This document shows positions 10,326 to 22,909 of a stretch of DNA of 64,000 nucleotides, piece by piece (within the stretch, counting starts at the first letter, position 1; every line of letters starts with the position of its first letter). Below the pieces are notes generated by a model, which saw only the letters and a program-made list of their open reading frames with translations, was not told the DNA's origin and did no database searches. Both the position numbers and the translations under genes were made by a program. This stretch comes from Ambrosia x helenae (taxonomy: Eukaryota; Streptophyta; Magnoliopsida; Asterales; Asteraceae): assembly GCA_030844895.1 (NCBI GenBank), contig CM061233.1:65463656-65527655 (forward strand). The letters are read 5' to 3'.

Positions 10326-12928
10326 TGTAACACCCCAACCGATGGCGGAAACATCGAGGTGTCACGTAGTGACGATTGTTCAAAAGCACATGGACTAAAT
10401 TGTAAATATTTAATAGTAAATAACTTCCATTGTTCAAAACGAAATACAAAGAGTCTCAATATAAATCTCAAACATAAATAATAAATGTTCAACTTTTATT
10501 TAAACACTAGGTCCAGCCTAAGCGTGAAAAGCATGCAAGATCAAACTTCAGCTGAAACATGTACAAAATAATTTTGTCAACACATATAATGCATTGGTGA
10601 GTATATCCATTTTCGTTCAAACAGTAATTTGCAATTTATGTGCCTTGATGTTTGTAATATGTAAAAGGGTCAAAATCAAGCCTCCCATCGTTCAATAATC
10701 GTTCACCATCGTTCAAGAAAAACCATAACAATGACCAAGGACTTAACTCGTTCACGTAAGTAACCAAGGGATATAATTCGTAGTACTACTCATTGTTAGG
10801 TGTGGCCCAAAGGTTAATGACTTTGACAAATCGTTCATACAATTCACACAAAACATATCAAAGAGCACATTGCGTTGTAAAGAGTATACATAAGTTTAAT
10901 AATAATAGTACATGAATCACCCCAAAAGATTAAATAGTAAAAAGGGGAAAGATATACTCACAGTTTGCGAAAGCGATCAAAATCCACTTAAGCGGTCGTG
11001 AGCTGAATAATGGGAATTCCGAGGAATTCAACCTATAATGTGTAAGAATACTAATAAGGTAAAGTCTACAAAGTCTAAGGTATCTAGGGTCTAAGGCATT
11101 AGGGTTTGCTAAGTCGATTTGGGGAAATTAGAGTTTTTATGATTAGTCGAATTAATGTAAAAGTTGTATATTAAAAATAATATACCAAAGTTTGTAATAT
11201 GATTTAGGTAATATAATTATTACCAATTAAATATTTAGGTCAAATATATTTGCATAATTATGACAAAATAATTTAGTTAATTACTTCAACTAATTATTAT
11301 AAATAAATGCAATAATTTAAATGTATAAATAAATAACTTATTAATTATGTCAAATTAATCATAAATAAGACTAATAATTCAAGGCATGATCCAAAAATGC
11401 CATTTTTATAGAAAATAAATAATTCCTGATGTAAATAATTGAACATAATTTTCCCAAAATTTTTGTAACCTTATTTATATTTAAAACTGATTTAATGAGA
11501 TTAAATCATGTTTAAATGATTAAAAATAGGAAAATTAATAAAAATAAATGTTTTCTTGACCAATAATTTTTATTTCAGTTCATAATCATTAGAAATAATT
11601 TATCAAAAATTTTGAGATTAAAATCATTAAAAATGAATTTTTAATCAATTAATTATGATTAAAACAATTTAATTCAATAAAATTATAAAAATAAACATTT
11701 TTCAGAAAATAAAAATTTGGAAATGTTCTTTATGGTGTCAAGAAGTTACACCTAAATTTTCATAATTTTTGGATAAAAAATGAATTTATTATGAATATTC
11801 TAAGATTTAAAGGAATTGTATATATTATATGAATTTTAAAAAAAATAATAAAATAAAGAAATAAAATGGGGAACAAAAGAAAACAGAAAAAGTGGTGGGT
11901 GTTGGGATCGAACCCAAGTTCCTTCCCAAACAAACCAACATCTTAACCACTACAACAATAGCTATACATGTTGAATAGAATGAAAAACAATTTCATTTAT
12001 ACTATAACTAAACATCTCCTTCTTCCCCAAATACTAACCTAAAAACCCTAACCCTAAGCTCTCAACAATAACCCGTTTCAAGCATGATTAAGTCACAAGA
12101 TCATAGGGCTTTTGGTCGGATATTATCAACTAGTAAAACGGCAAACACATAATCACTTACAATCACGATTTGTCGCTAAAAAATGAAGAGAAAGGGCCGA
12201 AGCCTTGCCGCGATTGGTAGGACTTCTGGACGTTTTTTGGAGTAGTTTTCTTGTGGGTTTAAGACGAGATGAAGTGCATAAATCTATTGGTGGGTTCGGT
12301 ATATATAATGGAGGTTTAATGACGCGATTTAAGGCGTTTTAAGAATTCCGGCTGTTACAACTTAAACCCGATTTAAACTCATGATTAAACGCGTTTAAAT
12401 CTCAATTAAAAGCTGGAAACTCATTATTATGGATGGAGAAACGTAAACCCACCTTAATTAGGTGTTAAAACGCCAAGGAAACCCAAGAAACAAGTCGCCG
12501 GAATAAAATTCCGGCCGCCGGAAGTGGGTGTGGCCGGAAAAACGCGAAGGGAGAGGGAGAGGAAGAAAAGAATTTTAAAACTTTCAGATTTTGACAATTT
12601 GGCCCTCATGTTTAACATAGTTAGTTTTATTAGATTTTAGTTACTTTTTTCCTTTATAAAAACTTAACCAAGTAACTAAATTAACCTATAATATTTTTAA
12701 AACTTTATAAAACTATCTAAAACTTGGAATTTTTATAAAATCCATTGCGTAGACGTTCGAGATACGTATTTGACTAAAACATATACCCGGTCCATAATAA
12801 ATATATATATATATATTTTTGTTCTAAAATTAAATTTGAAAACGACGAAACTTATAGGGACTATAATGAAAATATTTCAAGGGTTATTTTTGTAAATCTG
12901 ACGAAAGACGAGGGTGACGGATGTCACA
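10326..12928 (-). mobile_element. Inner minus-strand solo LTR
   Basis: It starts TGTAACACCCCAACCGATGG and ends GACGGATGTCACA on the + strand, with TSD ACTAA (10321-10325 and 12929-12933). It sits 74 bp inside the outer solo LTR, so the first 74 bp of the outer copy look like a tandem duplicate of its own start. It has no coding sequence. It is AT-rich, with a tRNA-like module at about 11895-11966. Confidence 0.9.
11893..11966 (-). other. tRNA-like Pol III module in the inner solo LTR
   Basis: The minus strand has a good B box (GGGTTCGATCCCAAC). About 35 bp upstream is an A-box-like stretch (TGTAGTGGTTAAGATG). It runs in the sense direction of this LTR. The A box is weaker than in the other modules. 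Confidence 0.5.
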
Positions 12929-13933
12929 ACTAAAATGTAAATATATTATTGAATAATTTAAGTTGTCTTACATAGATGAAATGGGAAAAAAAAATACAAA
13001 AGTCTGAACGAAACATGAAATTTGAAATAACTTATTAAAAGCAAGCACTAAAGTCCAATGCTATAGTACTAAGATCAAACTGCACCTGAAACATGTACAA
13101 AATAAGTTTTGTCAACATATGAAATGTTGGTGAGCATTCCTAGATTTAATACATATAGTAAGTTGGAAAATGTTATACAATTCAAGTGCAAAGCTACAGT
13201 GCAATTATGTAAACTATGTATCATACAAATGAGCGAAATCAATCCTGTGACTGTATAATGTACTAAAATGAACGGCGGTGTACTTATCCAATAAATGGAT
13301 AATAACTTAACAATGACCATGGATTCTCCGATGAAAAAGGGGGAGAATCACCTAGGTGGGTTGTCAATCCAATAGCGCTATCCAAGGTTAAGGTCGGCTT
13401 GTACATGGTTAATGATTTCACTAAGTACAAATGTATTCTACATGTAATGTCTAAGCATAAAGCACGTTTGTAAGCAAATGCATATAGTACTAGAATTGTA
13501 TTGTAAAAATGTGAACTTGTATGTGTAATTTGTATAAGTGTACATGTAACACCCCAAAAGTGAATAAGACAAAAAATAAGGGATAGGAAATACTCACTTT
13601 CGCCAAATAACTAGATGACTAAGCGAGCGTGAAAATGCGAGCAATCCAAAGACTCAACAACGAAACTAGTCCAATTTAGAAGAAAAGAAACCAAATAAGA
13701 AAAATATCCAGCTTCCAATTCGCCAATTACGAGAGCTTATAATCAAAGCTTCAAATGTAGAAGTAATATACTATAGAAGAAAGGTATGAGGGAGAGTTTA
13801 ATCGAATTGAAACAATCGTTTTAGAGGTGCAAAGTGTAATGGGTCATAGGTGGGTTTTTATACTAGTTTTGGATTCAATTAGGCTTTAAAATTGGTCAAC
13901 ACAATAAAGTAAGGTTTTAAGATGAATTTAATA

Positions 13934-14057
13934 TTTGACTAGGACTTTGACTAGGATTTTGACTGAGACTTTGACTAGGAGTTTCACTAGGATTTTGACT
14001 GAGACTTTGACTAGGATTTTGACTAGGATTTTGACTGAGACTTTGACTATTTGACTG
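13934..14057. repeat. TTTGACT (W-box) minisatellite
   Basis: Ten TTTGACT words spaced about 12 bp apart, alternating with AGGA and GAGA linkers. Each contains TTGACT, the core bound by WRKY factors. It lies near the element-sense start of the outer solo LTR, in the promoter half. Confidence 0.85.
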
Positions 14058-14383
14058 TCTCAGCGGACCGCGAGGGCTAAAAAAATATTTTTATCTAATT
14101 TAATCAATTTTAAGTTCTAAACTTGTTTCCTTCTGTTTCTAAGTTGTTTTAGGACCGAAAATTAAGGGCTTTGAGTATCAAGGTCTGAAATATACGTGCT
14201 CGGGTGTAGATGCGAGTATAAAATGTGCATACTTTTACTTATAAAAATTTAAGTTTTAATAAATTGGGAATTTTGGTCCTATTAAAATACGAGGGTTAAA
14301 AATGAAAATTTTGCAATAGTTGAGGAACCAATTATGCACATTTATGAAAAGTGAAGGGTGCAGGTTGTCACAGTAGGGGAGAC

Positions 14384-14462
14384 TGTAACGTTTCGTATTT
14401 TATCCCGTTTGTAATAAATAAAGTTATGAAATAAAGCTTCGAATCTTGACATTTTGGACGTA

Positions 14463-14494
<32 letters not shown>

Positions 14495-14972
14495 ATAGTT
14501 ATAATTTCAAAATGTTCAAAAAAAATAAAAATGGGTGGACCGGGACTCGAACCCGCGTCCACCTCATAAACAAACAACTTTCCAACCAGCTGAGCCATAG
14601 GTCTCTATGCATTCTATATCCTACACGAATTAAACATAAGGTTTGATTATCTAACCATCAGTTGACTTTGAAAGTCAACACCCACAACAAATCGTTCGAT
14701 TAATCAACAAATCCTGCGAGTTATCTGATAATTGGTTGAATGAAGTTTGTTAGCACTATACTCGGCCCTATCCCCACAACGATTTCAAATTTAACAAACC
14801 AGAAAATCCGTATAACTCTCGTGCGACTCGTTCGTTCAAATTCAAAACCAATAACATTCAATCTGTTAAGATTATTATAAATAGGACTCTCCTCTAGAGC
14901 CTAATACCACCGATAAATAATTTCCCACAATCAATTTCTGTTATAAAACACTTTCAATCCAGTTTCAATCGC
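14384..14972 (+). repeat. Tekay A 3' LTR, piece 1
   Basis: It begins TGTAACGTTTCG directly after the polypurine tract GGAGAC and runs until the Tat insertion. It holds the outward-reading tRNA-like module (14531-14609) and a TATA-like TATAAATAG at about 14875. It continues at 45403. Confidence 0.85.
14531..14609 (-). other. tRNA-like module, outward, in Tekay A 3' LTR
   Basis: The minus strand has a perfect A box (TGGCTCAGCTGG, 14586-14597) and B box (GGTTCGAGTCC, within 14540-14553), followed by T-runs at 14520-14532. The acceptor arms do not pair convincingly, so I call it tRNA-like, not a tRNA gene. Confidence 0.75.
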
Positions 14973-15869
14973 TGAAGGGATAGGGAGCCTAATCTGAAAG
15001 GCGTCCCTATCCCCGTGAAACAGCAACCCCACGCCAGATCATGGCGCGGGAACACACTCGCGCGGGGACAAGCAATCAACATGTCTCGCGCGCCAAGGCA
15101 TACGATAAGCAACATACAACACCTGATACGCGCGTGCTACTACGCGCGGAATCTTCCCTTGGCACCTCTCATACGAAGTACAAAGAACGGCAGAAGGAAG
15201 ATTCATAAAGATCCATGTCGGAGTACACACCAGCAGGAGAAGAACATGTGGCAGATAGTACAAAAGGTGAACGGCTACATTGTGCATGCTGTCGTGAATA
15301 GTGACCAGCAGGCATTACCTCGCCAACTGTCAGGCGTCACATCAGACAGCATGGATAGCCTGAACACTGTGGCAAGTACAACGTTACTGTACACCACCAG
15401 GAATCCGCCACGTGTCCGGCTACAGCAACGACCACACTATAGCGTGACGTCATCAACAGTAACCTGCTTCTTCCCGCCATTTTCAGAAGAACCATGGGCT
15501 TGGGCCTCGGTTGGGCCCAGACCAATGGTGTCACCTGTGGGCCACTCCATGAAGCCCACTGCGGTGCCTATAAATAGGGTTAGAGGCAATCCTTGTAGGG
15601 GCATTCAGAAATAACCATAACCACTATACTCACTCATTGTAATCTCTCTTGTTATCAATAATATTCCGGAGTACTTACAGTGGACGTAGGTCATTAACGA
15701 CCGAACCACTTAACTCATGTGTTCTCACACACTTCACGTACACACACACTTGCATTAATACTCTCACGGGTTATCATCACGGTTTGGGTAAAGGATTAAT
15801 CTGACAGTGACATAAGTATTAACCCACCGGTGATCAGTCATAATCTCCGGTATACTTATTGTTTCTTCA
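14973..15869 (+). repeat. Tat 5' LTR
   Basis: Starts TGAAGGGATAGGGAGCC and ends TATTGTTTCTTCA. It is GC-richer than the Tekay LTRs. TATA box CTATAAATAG lies at 15568-15577. The 3' LTR differs by a scatter of single bases. ORFs within it are fortuitous. Confidence 0.93.
15568..15577 (+). promoter_or_regulatory. TATA box of Tat 5' LTR
   Basis: CTATAAATAG in a GC-richer context. The same sequence is at 45101-45110 in the 3' LTR. Confidence 0.75.
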
Positions 15870-15870
15870 T

Positions 15871-15883
15871 TGGCGCCATCCAA
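15871..15883 (+). other. Tat primer-binding site
   Basis: TGGCGCCATCCAA begins one base after the LTR end. TGGCGCC is the usual start of the tRNA-Asp-type primer site in the Tat/Athila group. The following bases differ from the common form, so the exact tRNA is uncertain. Confidence 0.65.
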
Positions 15884-15923
15884 CGGTTAGAACAGCTTTT
15901 TTCACTCATCTTTTAACCCACCC

Positions 15924-18900
15924 ATGACTGAACCCAACCCCAACACCTCCGGCGTGCACCGAGCCGGAGAAGATGACCTCCAACAGCCGGAGGACCAAAC
16001 CACACCCAACACCGTCGTCAAACAAACGACTTCACGACTTGACAGGTCAGCCGTTGAGATCCGTAACGTCGAGTCAGACGACGACAGCCAAGATCTCTCT
16101 GAGGAGGACCCGGACCAATGGCTCCTCCGTCAGAACGCCAAGAGTGCTGCAATCTACCAACGGAAGCTCCTGCAGCAAGTTAAGAAGAAGGGCAAGACCC
16201 TTGCTTTCGACACACCGTCAAAAGCAAGGCACAAAAAGAAAGACACGGCCGATCACGGTGATAGTCGTAGCGGGGAGCTCGGCGGAAACGTCAGAGCTCG
16301 GGGCTACGCCAAACCACGTGACGAGCCAAATGGCTATGAATCATCAAGTAGCGACTCAGGCTACAGAGGAAAGAAACACGCTCACGCGTCGCGAGACAGT
16401 GAGATGGATGATGTCTTGGTTAAACCATTCCGACCAAAAGCTTTTGCCGAAAAGTCCAAGTTTGTCGCCCGCATAGCGGCTGCCAAAATCCCAAGAAAGG
16501 CCAAGCTCCCAAGCAGCATCGGTAGATACGATGGCCTGCGTGACCCAGACGACCATGTGCATGACTTCGAGTGCGCAGGTATGTCCGTGGACTGGCCTGT
16601 CCAAGTATGGTGCCACCTTTTTGCTCAAACCCTTACGGGTGCCGCCAGGGTATGGTTCGACAACCTCCCGGCGGGAAGCGTAAAAGATTTCGACGACCTC
16701 ACAGACAAGTTCGGCAGCCACTTCTCGCACTTGCGCAAACATAAGAAGGACAAAGCAGACATTCTGCTATGTCGTCGGTACGACAGTGAAACAATTGAGG
16801 ACTACATTGTTCGGTTTAACAAAGAAGCCTTGCAAATAGGCTGCGGAGAGGAGCTCACGCGGGCTGCGTTCATCCACAATGTGCGCAGTCCAGACCTCAT
16901 GAAATGCCTGACTGGCAAGGATGGTATCCTAGAGTCTTGGGATGAACTCATCCGCTCAGCAAAAATATATGCTTCCTCCGAAAAATCTTTCAACCAGCAG
17001 CATGGCTTCCAACCACAACACCATAATAATAATAAGCACAAAAACAAGTCCGTTTGGAGCCGCATCACGGGCACCACCGACGAGGGGAAATATTCATCCG
17101 CCGGGGATGCCCGCCAAATCATCAGCTCAAAACAAACGCGAGACCAACGTGGACACTCCAAGAAAAACCACGATTGGACCCCGCTAACGAAAACACCATC
17201 CCAAGTTCTGAAAACCGAGCAGGTCACCCTGAAAGAGCCCAACCCTTTGGGAAAGCGGCGGAACGTAGACCGTAGCAAGTTTTGCGAATTTCACAATGAC
17301 TACGGTCACCTCACTGACAACTGCTACAGTCTAAAGATGGAGATTGAAGCTGCGCTGAAATCAGGCCAGCTGGGCCACTTGGTCAAGAACGTTCACCGAG
17401 CTGGCAAAGGCCACGCTAATGAGGAAACCCAAGGCGAGGGGTCGCGGAAAAAAATCCGAGACCTCAATACTCACACAGCTGCGCTAATTCCCCGCCACCA
17501 ATGCAACATGACAAGACGGGGGAACAACACCCAACAGGGGAAACGCACCCGGGTACAACCTTCGAACGACTCCTGGAAAGAGGCTGACATCCCCATGCCA
17601 AGGGTCACAGGCGGCGCCTCTTGTACAGCTCCACTCGTGATAACCGCCGTCTTCGGACATTACCGCACGCGGTACATGTTCCTAGACGGCGGCAGCAGCA
17701 CGGATATCATGTATGATCAGTGTTTTCAACAGCTTGATGGGGAAGACAAAGCAAAGCTCATTCCAGTCAACGAACCCATCTCCGGTTTCATCCATGAGAC
17801 CATCATGCCCCGCGGCATGCTCTCCTTGCCCGTAACGTGGACCGATGGCACACATGAGCGCACAGAAATATGCGATTTCATGGTCTTACCAGCCACATCA
17901 AATCATGACGTACTCCTGGGAAGAGAAGGCATCGCACGCTTCAACGCCAACGCCTCTACGGCACACGCAATGGTAGGCTTCCCCACCAAGACAGGCGTTG
18001 CCTTCATCCGGGGAAACAAGGATTGCCATGTCACAGATACAGCCAAACCGCCAAAAATGGTCAAAACAAATGCCCGCACAGAGCCGGAAAAATGGGTACT
18101 AAACCCTAAATTTCCGGAGCAAACGGTGACCATCGGCCATGAAATCTCCGAGACCATACGCAGTCACCTGAAACAACTCCTGATCACTAACATGGACATT
18201 TTCGCATGGCAACCAGCGGACATGGTGGGTGTTCCCCGGGAAATAGCGGAACACAAGCTCAATGTTTATCGCTCCGCGGAGCCAGTAGTGCAAAGGAAAC
18301 GAAGTATGGGCCCGGAGAAAACAAAGGCCATGAATGAACAAGTCACCGAGCTGCTCAACGCGGGCATCCTCCGCCCCATCAGATACCAGACCTGGGTAGC
18401 CAATCCTGTCATGGTCGCCAAGGCAAATGGACGATGGCGCATGTGCGTTGACTACAAAGACATCAACAAGGCGTGCCCAAAAGATTGTTATCCTCTACCG
18501 GAAATCGACTTAAAAGTGGATTCCCTGGCCCCTTACCGGTTCAAATGTTTCCTGGACGCTTACAAGGGGTACCACCAGATACAGATGGCCAAAGAGGATG
18601 AAGACAAAACAGCGTTCCGCACAGAGACAGGTATCTTCTGCTACACAAAGATGCCTTTCGGTCTGAAAAACGCGGGCCCAACATACCAGCGTCTAATGGA
18701 TACGGCTTTTGTGAATGAAATCGGCGTACGACTTGAATTATACGTCGACAATTTGGTGATCAAAAGCAAGGAAGAAAGTGACATGCTGCGGGACATCCAA
18801 CAAACGTTCAACCAATTGCGCAAAGTGCGCATGAAGTTGAACCCCAGCAAGTGCTCGTTCGGATGGAAGAGGGAAAATTTTTTGGGCGTCATTGTCACGC

Positions 18901-20206
18901 GGGATGGTTTCCGCGCTAACCCGGAGAAAGTACAGGCAATCGAAAGGATGCCATCACCGGCCTCCATCAAGGAGGTACAAACGCTAATGGGACGTTTAGT
19001 CGCCCTAAACCGCTTACTATCCAATTATGCTTCAAAGTCATTCCCATTCGTGGACACTTTGAAGAATTGTCTGAAGAAGAGCAACTTCCGCTGGACCCCA
19101 GAGGCGGAATCAGCATTCCAGCAAATGAAACAATGCCTAATGAATCTCCCCACACTAACAGCGCCGCTCCCTAAAGAACCGCTCACGCTCTATCTCTCAG
19201 TCACTGAGCGGGCAATAGGCGCAGTTCTGATGGTTGATCGTAAAGGTGTGCAAAAGCCAATCTACTATATCAGCCGCACGCTGTTGGATGCGGAAACTCG
19301 ATACACAATAATGGAAAAGCTGGTCCTCGCCCTCATCCATGCATCCCGCAGACTACGCAGGTACTTTCAAGGCCACCCGATAAATGTCCTCACGGACTAT
19401 CGGATAAACGATATCCTGGCCAAACCCGAATTGTCAGGAAGACTGGCGAAATGGGCTATCGAGCTGGGAGAACACACAATCAGTTACAAGCCCCGACCCG
19501 CAATCAAAGGTCAAGTACTAGCAGACTTCGTCACTGAGATCCCTACCGACAAAATACAAGAATGCCTCGAAGAAGAATCGCCCGCGCCAGCGCACGATCC
19601 GTCACAAAAGTGGTCCCTGTATACTGACGGGGCCTCCAACGGAGATGGCGCTGGCGCCGGACTGCGCCTTATCAGCCCAGATAAACACGAGTTCACATAT
19701 GCCATCCGCCTAGAGTTCAAAAGCACAAATAATGAGGCGGAATACGAAGCGTTGCTGGCAGGCCTCCGCATAACGGAAAAAATGGGGGCCAGGCACGTGG
19801 AGGCGCACGTGGACTCACTGTTAGTAGCGCGACAGATCAACGGGACCTACGACGCAAAAGACGAGACCATGGCTACGTACCTGGAACAAGCCAAGAAACT
19901 CATGCGCCGATTCGACACATGCACTGTTGAACACATCAGGCGCAGCGAGAACAAACCAGCCGATGCGCTGAGCAAAATGGCGTCCATAGTCTTCGAGCAC
20001 ATGGCCAAAGAGGTCCGAATCGAGGTCCGAGACAAACCGTCCGTTCCCCCGCGCCAAGTCAATGTCACCCAAACAGGCAACGCGTCATGGATGACGCCAA
20101 TCAAAGCCTTCCTATCCTCCGGAACCTTACCTGATGATAAGTTGAAAGCCCGGAAGATCAAGAACAAGGCTTTACAATATCAACTTACAGGAGACATCCT
20201 GTATAC
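15924..20206 (+). pseudogene. Tat Gag-Pol, part 1: Gag, protease, RT, RNase H, second RNase H
   Basis: A single frame of about 1,428 residues with no stop, starting at the first ATG after a 54-bp leader. Residues about 190-350 are the retrotransposon Gag core (SIGRYDGLRDPDDHVHDFE, AARVWFDNLP). A Cys/His knuckle lies near 452 (FCEFHNDYGHLTDNC). The aspartic protease is near 588 (LDGGSSTDI). RT spans about 790-1000 and keeps FLDAYKGYHQI and MPFGLKNAG, but its catalytic YVDD reads YVDN (residues 940-943; codon AAT at 18750-18752), which removes a metal-binding Asp. Ty3-type RNase H is at about 1095-1200. A second RNase H at about 1230-1365 (LYTDGASNGDGAGAG, STNNEAEYEALLAGL, ADALSKM) is typical of Tat elements. 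The frame is cut at 20206 by the gag-only element, and the last codons after it are LTR sequence. The integrase resumes at 27658. Confidence 0.9.
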
Positions 20207-20585
20207 TGTAACATTTCGCATTAAATAATTGTACGTTTCGGGATTAAAACGACGAGTTTTATTGTTATTATTCTTGGGATATTTTGAAGCCTAATACAAT
20301 AATAATTATTCATACATATACATATATATATATATATGAATATATATAAGTTTATAATCATAATAATAATAATAAATAATAATAATAAATAATAATCAAT
20401 TATTGTATAAATAATCAGCTTTTGTAAAAAAAAAAAAAAAAAAAAACCTTGGCTAAACAAACCGTTTCACTAATGAACCAAGTCTGTCCCTGTGATCCAG
20501 CCCAGATTTCCGGCCCACCCAGCCAAGCCCACGAAACATGGCCCAACCCCTCCTTCCTTTTATTTCCAGTTTAATCAAAAAAATG

Positions 20586-20666
20586 AGTGCTCCTGCTGGG
20601 TATCGAACCCGAACAAGAGCCGACCAAGCCCCCACACACACACGTTCACCACCTGGGCCACACCCT
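20586..20666 (-). other. tRNA-like module, outward, in the 5' LTR
   Basis: The minus strand has an A-box-like TGGCCCAGGTGG (20649-20660) and a B box GGGTTCGATACCC (20598-20610), then a T-run (20578-20583 on that strand). Confidence 0.7.
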
Positions 20667-21307
20667 AGTGTTGATTTAAACCCAACATTAATTATATTTA
20701 AACCCACCCTCGTCTCTTCCTCTTTCCCTTTCCCCTTCGACGAACAGCAGCAGAATGTTATATATTTTTTTTTCTTCTTTTTCTTTTTTCTTTTTGACCA
20801 ATCCATTGATTAAGCAATCAAACACACAAATATGGAATTCCTACACGATTAGCGGCCTATATTGACTCAACAACACAATTATTATCAATCAATTCATACC
20901 AAAATTACACCTAAACGAGTCAAACATTAAACCCGAGGTCAAAGTTTCCAATTCGATCACCCAGGCCTTAATACTATAAATTGAACGCTCCTCAACCTTC
21001 ACAACTCGCCATTACATCTCTCATAACCTCCAATTCTTCACAATCATCTTCTGTTCTTGATTTTTCGAACGCGTTTGACTTTTAGGTTGACTGTGCATTC
21101 GAGATCGATACTACGTTGTAAGTGTGATTTTTTTTTGTGGGTCCCTTTAATCGGCATCTGCACAATGTTTGCCCTATAGTTAATTAGATTAACATTGTGT
21201 GGATTGATCGATTGAGAATACTAGGGCTCGAAACAAAAAAATTGGGGAAGAACATTAGTTGTTTTTCGTTATTTATATTTGATAAACAAGAAACAAACAC
21301 AACCACT

Positions 21308-21377
21308 GGTCTAGACCAGGTGGTTGTATCTGGTGCTCGTCTGCTAACCCACGCGGGTTCGAGTCCCGGGTTGGGCA
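21308..21377 (+). other. tRNA-like module, inward, in the 5' LTR
   Basis: A-box-like CTAGACCAGGTGG (21311-21323) and a perfect B box GGTTCGAGTCC (21356-21366), followed by ten T at 21382-21391, a good Pol III terminator. Confidence 0.75.
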
Positions 21378-22226
21378 AATCTTTTTTTTTTGTTGTTTTG
21401 TTCTTCTTTTTTTTCAACTATATATATCATGCCTATAATCTTATAAAGTCGTTTTAAAATGCTAAAACACTTTTAAAAATTCTACAAAAAATATTTTGTA
21501 TCAATCTGATGAAAAAGTTTAACACCCAATTTTTAGTTTTCAAAAATTTATTTATTTATTATATATAATAAATAAATCGAGTTTATTCTATTTTATTTAT
21601 AAAAATCTATAAAAATATCAAAACGATCTCATTAATTTCCACAAAAATTATTCTAAGTTTTTATAACATTAAGCTTTTCAGAAATGATTTTTTATTTCTG
21701 AAAAATCATTTATTTAATATTTTTAATCAATTTTTGTTAGTTTTAATCATAATTAAATCATAATAAATCCAATTTTTAATATTTTTGCACCAAAATTTTA
21801 CATAAATTATTTCTGATTATTTGGAACAGAAATATAATTTTTAAACTAATAATTCTTTAATTTTAGTATTTTTGAAATATTAAAGTTAAATTTTGACAAT
21901 TTGTAATAAATAGATTAAATAATCTATTTTAAAGAAAATAATTTTATAAAAATTATTTTTTATACTTTAAACACATTCTTGTGACCATCTTAGATTTAAA
22001 TTTCATAAAAAGATTTTTGGTTATTTAATTACAAATATTCTCTAAATTATCAAGCATTTTTAATAATAATCAAACGAGCATTTATCCCCAATTCGAAGCC
22101 CTAGAAACTTATACATTTGTAGACTTGATAGACTTAGACATATTTATTACCTTGTTATAGGGTGATTCTTGATATATTTGGGCAACACACTATTCTATTT
22201 ATCAACAAATACAACATTTTGCTAAG

Positions 22227-22697
22227 GTGAGTTTTACATAGCCCCCTTTTCTATTTGTCACCATTTTTGGGGTGAAACATGTTACAACAATATTTATGCA
22301 ATTCAATCATCAATGTGTCTATATGTATTTCTATGTTGCACTATGTCTTGAGCATGACTAGGGTAAGCACAATTCTAGCATAAACATTCATCAGCCAAAC
22401 GGTATACATTGATAGATCTATTGGACTGACAATCCCACCCGGATACGTGCCTCCTACAAAGGTTACGTGGGTGTTTGTTACTGCAATATAAACGAGTGAA
22501 CCATGAGCGTATGGGATGTACCACAATACAACAGTCAACAAGGTTGATTATGCACTCGATTTACTTCTAGTATGTTTTCGCATATGGACTAGATTGCCAT
22601 GACACATGAATTGCACAATTTTATTCAATTATCAAAACCTATGTAATTCTCACCAACTTTTGTTGACCCAAAATATTTTCAACTTAACATGTTTCAG
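22227..22697 (+). other. Intron-like segment inside the LTR
   Basis: AAG/GTGAGTTT at the left and ACATGTTTCAG/GT at the right frame 471 bp. Both borders recur at matching places in the other LTRs of this group. Splicing is inferred only from the sites and their conservation. Confidence 0.4.
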
Positions 22698-22896
22698 GTT
22701 CTACTTGCTTGAGGATTTGAATTGATGCTTGAAGATGTTTGCATAGTTTAATTTGATTTGATGTACAAATTCTTAGAACAATTGTATGTAACGTATTTAA
22801 ATTATTTAATGACAATTATTATTCACCATGAGCTACTGAACAATCATCAATACGTGACATCCTGATGTTTCCGCCATCGGTTGGGGTGTTACAGAT

Positions 22897-22909
22897 TGGT
22901 ATCAGAGCC
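22897..22909 (+). other. Primer-binding site (iMet tRNA) of the gag-only element
   Basis: TGGTATCAGAGCC begins 3 bp after the LTR end. Confidence 0.92.

Larger units (their letters stand above)
10252..14372 (-). mobile_element. Outer minus-strand solo LTR, containing another solo LTR
   Basis: On the + strand it runs from TGTAACACCCCAACCGATGG to GGTTGTCACA. It has an exact TSD GTAGG (10247-10251 and 14373-14377) in the polypurine tract of Tekay A. Without the inserted 10326-12928 the LTR is about 1.5 kb. It has the minus-strand CATGTTTCAG block at about 13090 and no PBS, gag or pol, so it is a solo LTR. A TTTGACT array lies at 13934-14057. Confidence 0.88.
20207..22893 (+). repeat. 5' LTR of the gag-only element
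   Basis: Order: start TGTAACATTTCGC, AT-rich part with a poly-A tract at about 20428-20449, outward tRNA-like module (20586-20666), TATA-like CTATAAATTG at 20974, inward tRNA-like module (21308-21377), long AT-rich part, GTGAGT donor-like site at 22227, CAG acceptor-like site at 22697, hairpin-forming end. Confidence 0.9.

Noticed and set aside
10252..10400. 74-bp tandem duplication at the start of a single LTR
   Set aside because: The ACTAA and GTAGG duplications show it is one solo LTR inserted in another.
14531..14609. Genuine nuclear tRNA gene
   Set aside because: A and B boxes are good, but the acceptor stem does not pair and there is no normal anticodon arm. Called tRNA-like instead. 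The same applies to the other modules.
15015..15614. 199-residue ORF in the Tat 5' LTR
   Set aside because: Lies wholly within the LTR. The matching ORF in the 3' LTR is broken up, so it is fortuitous.
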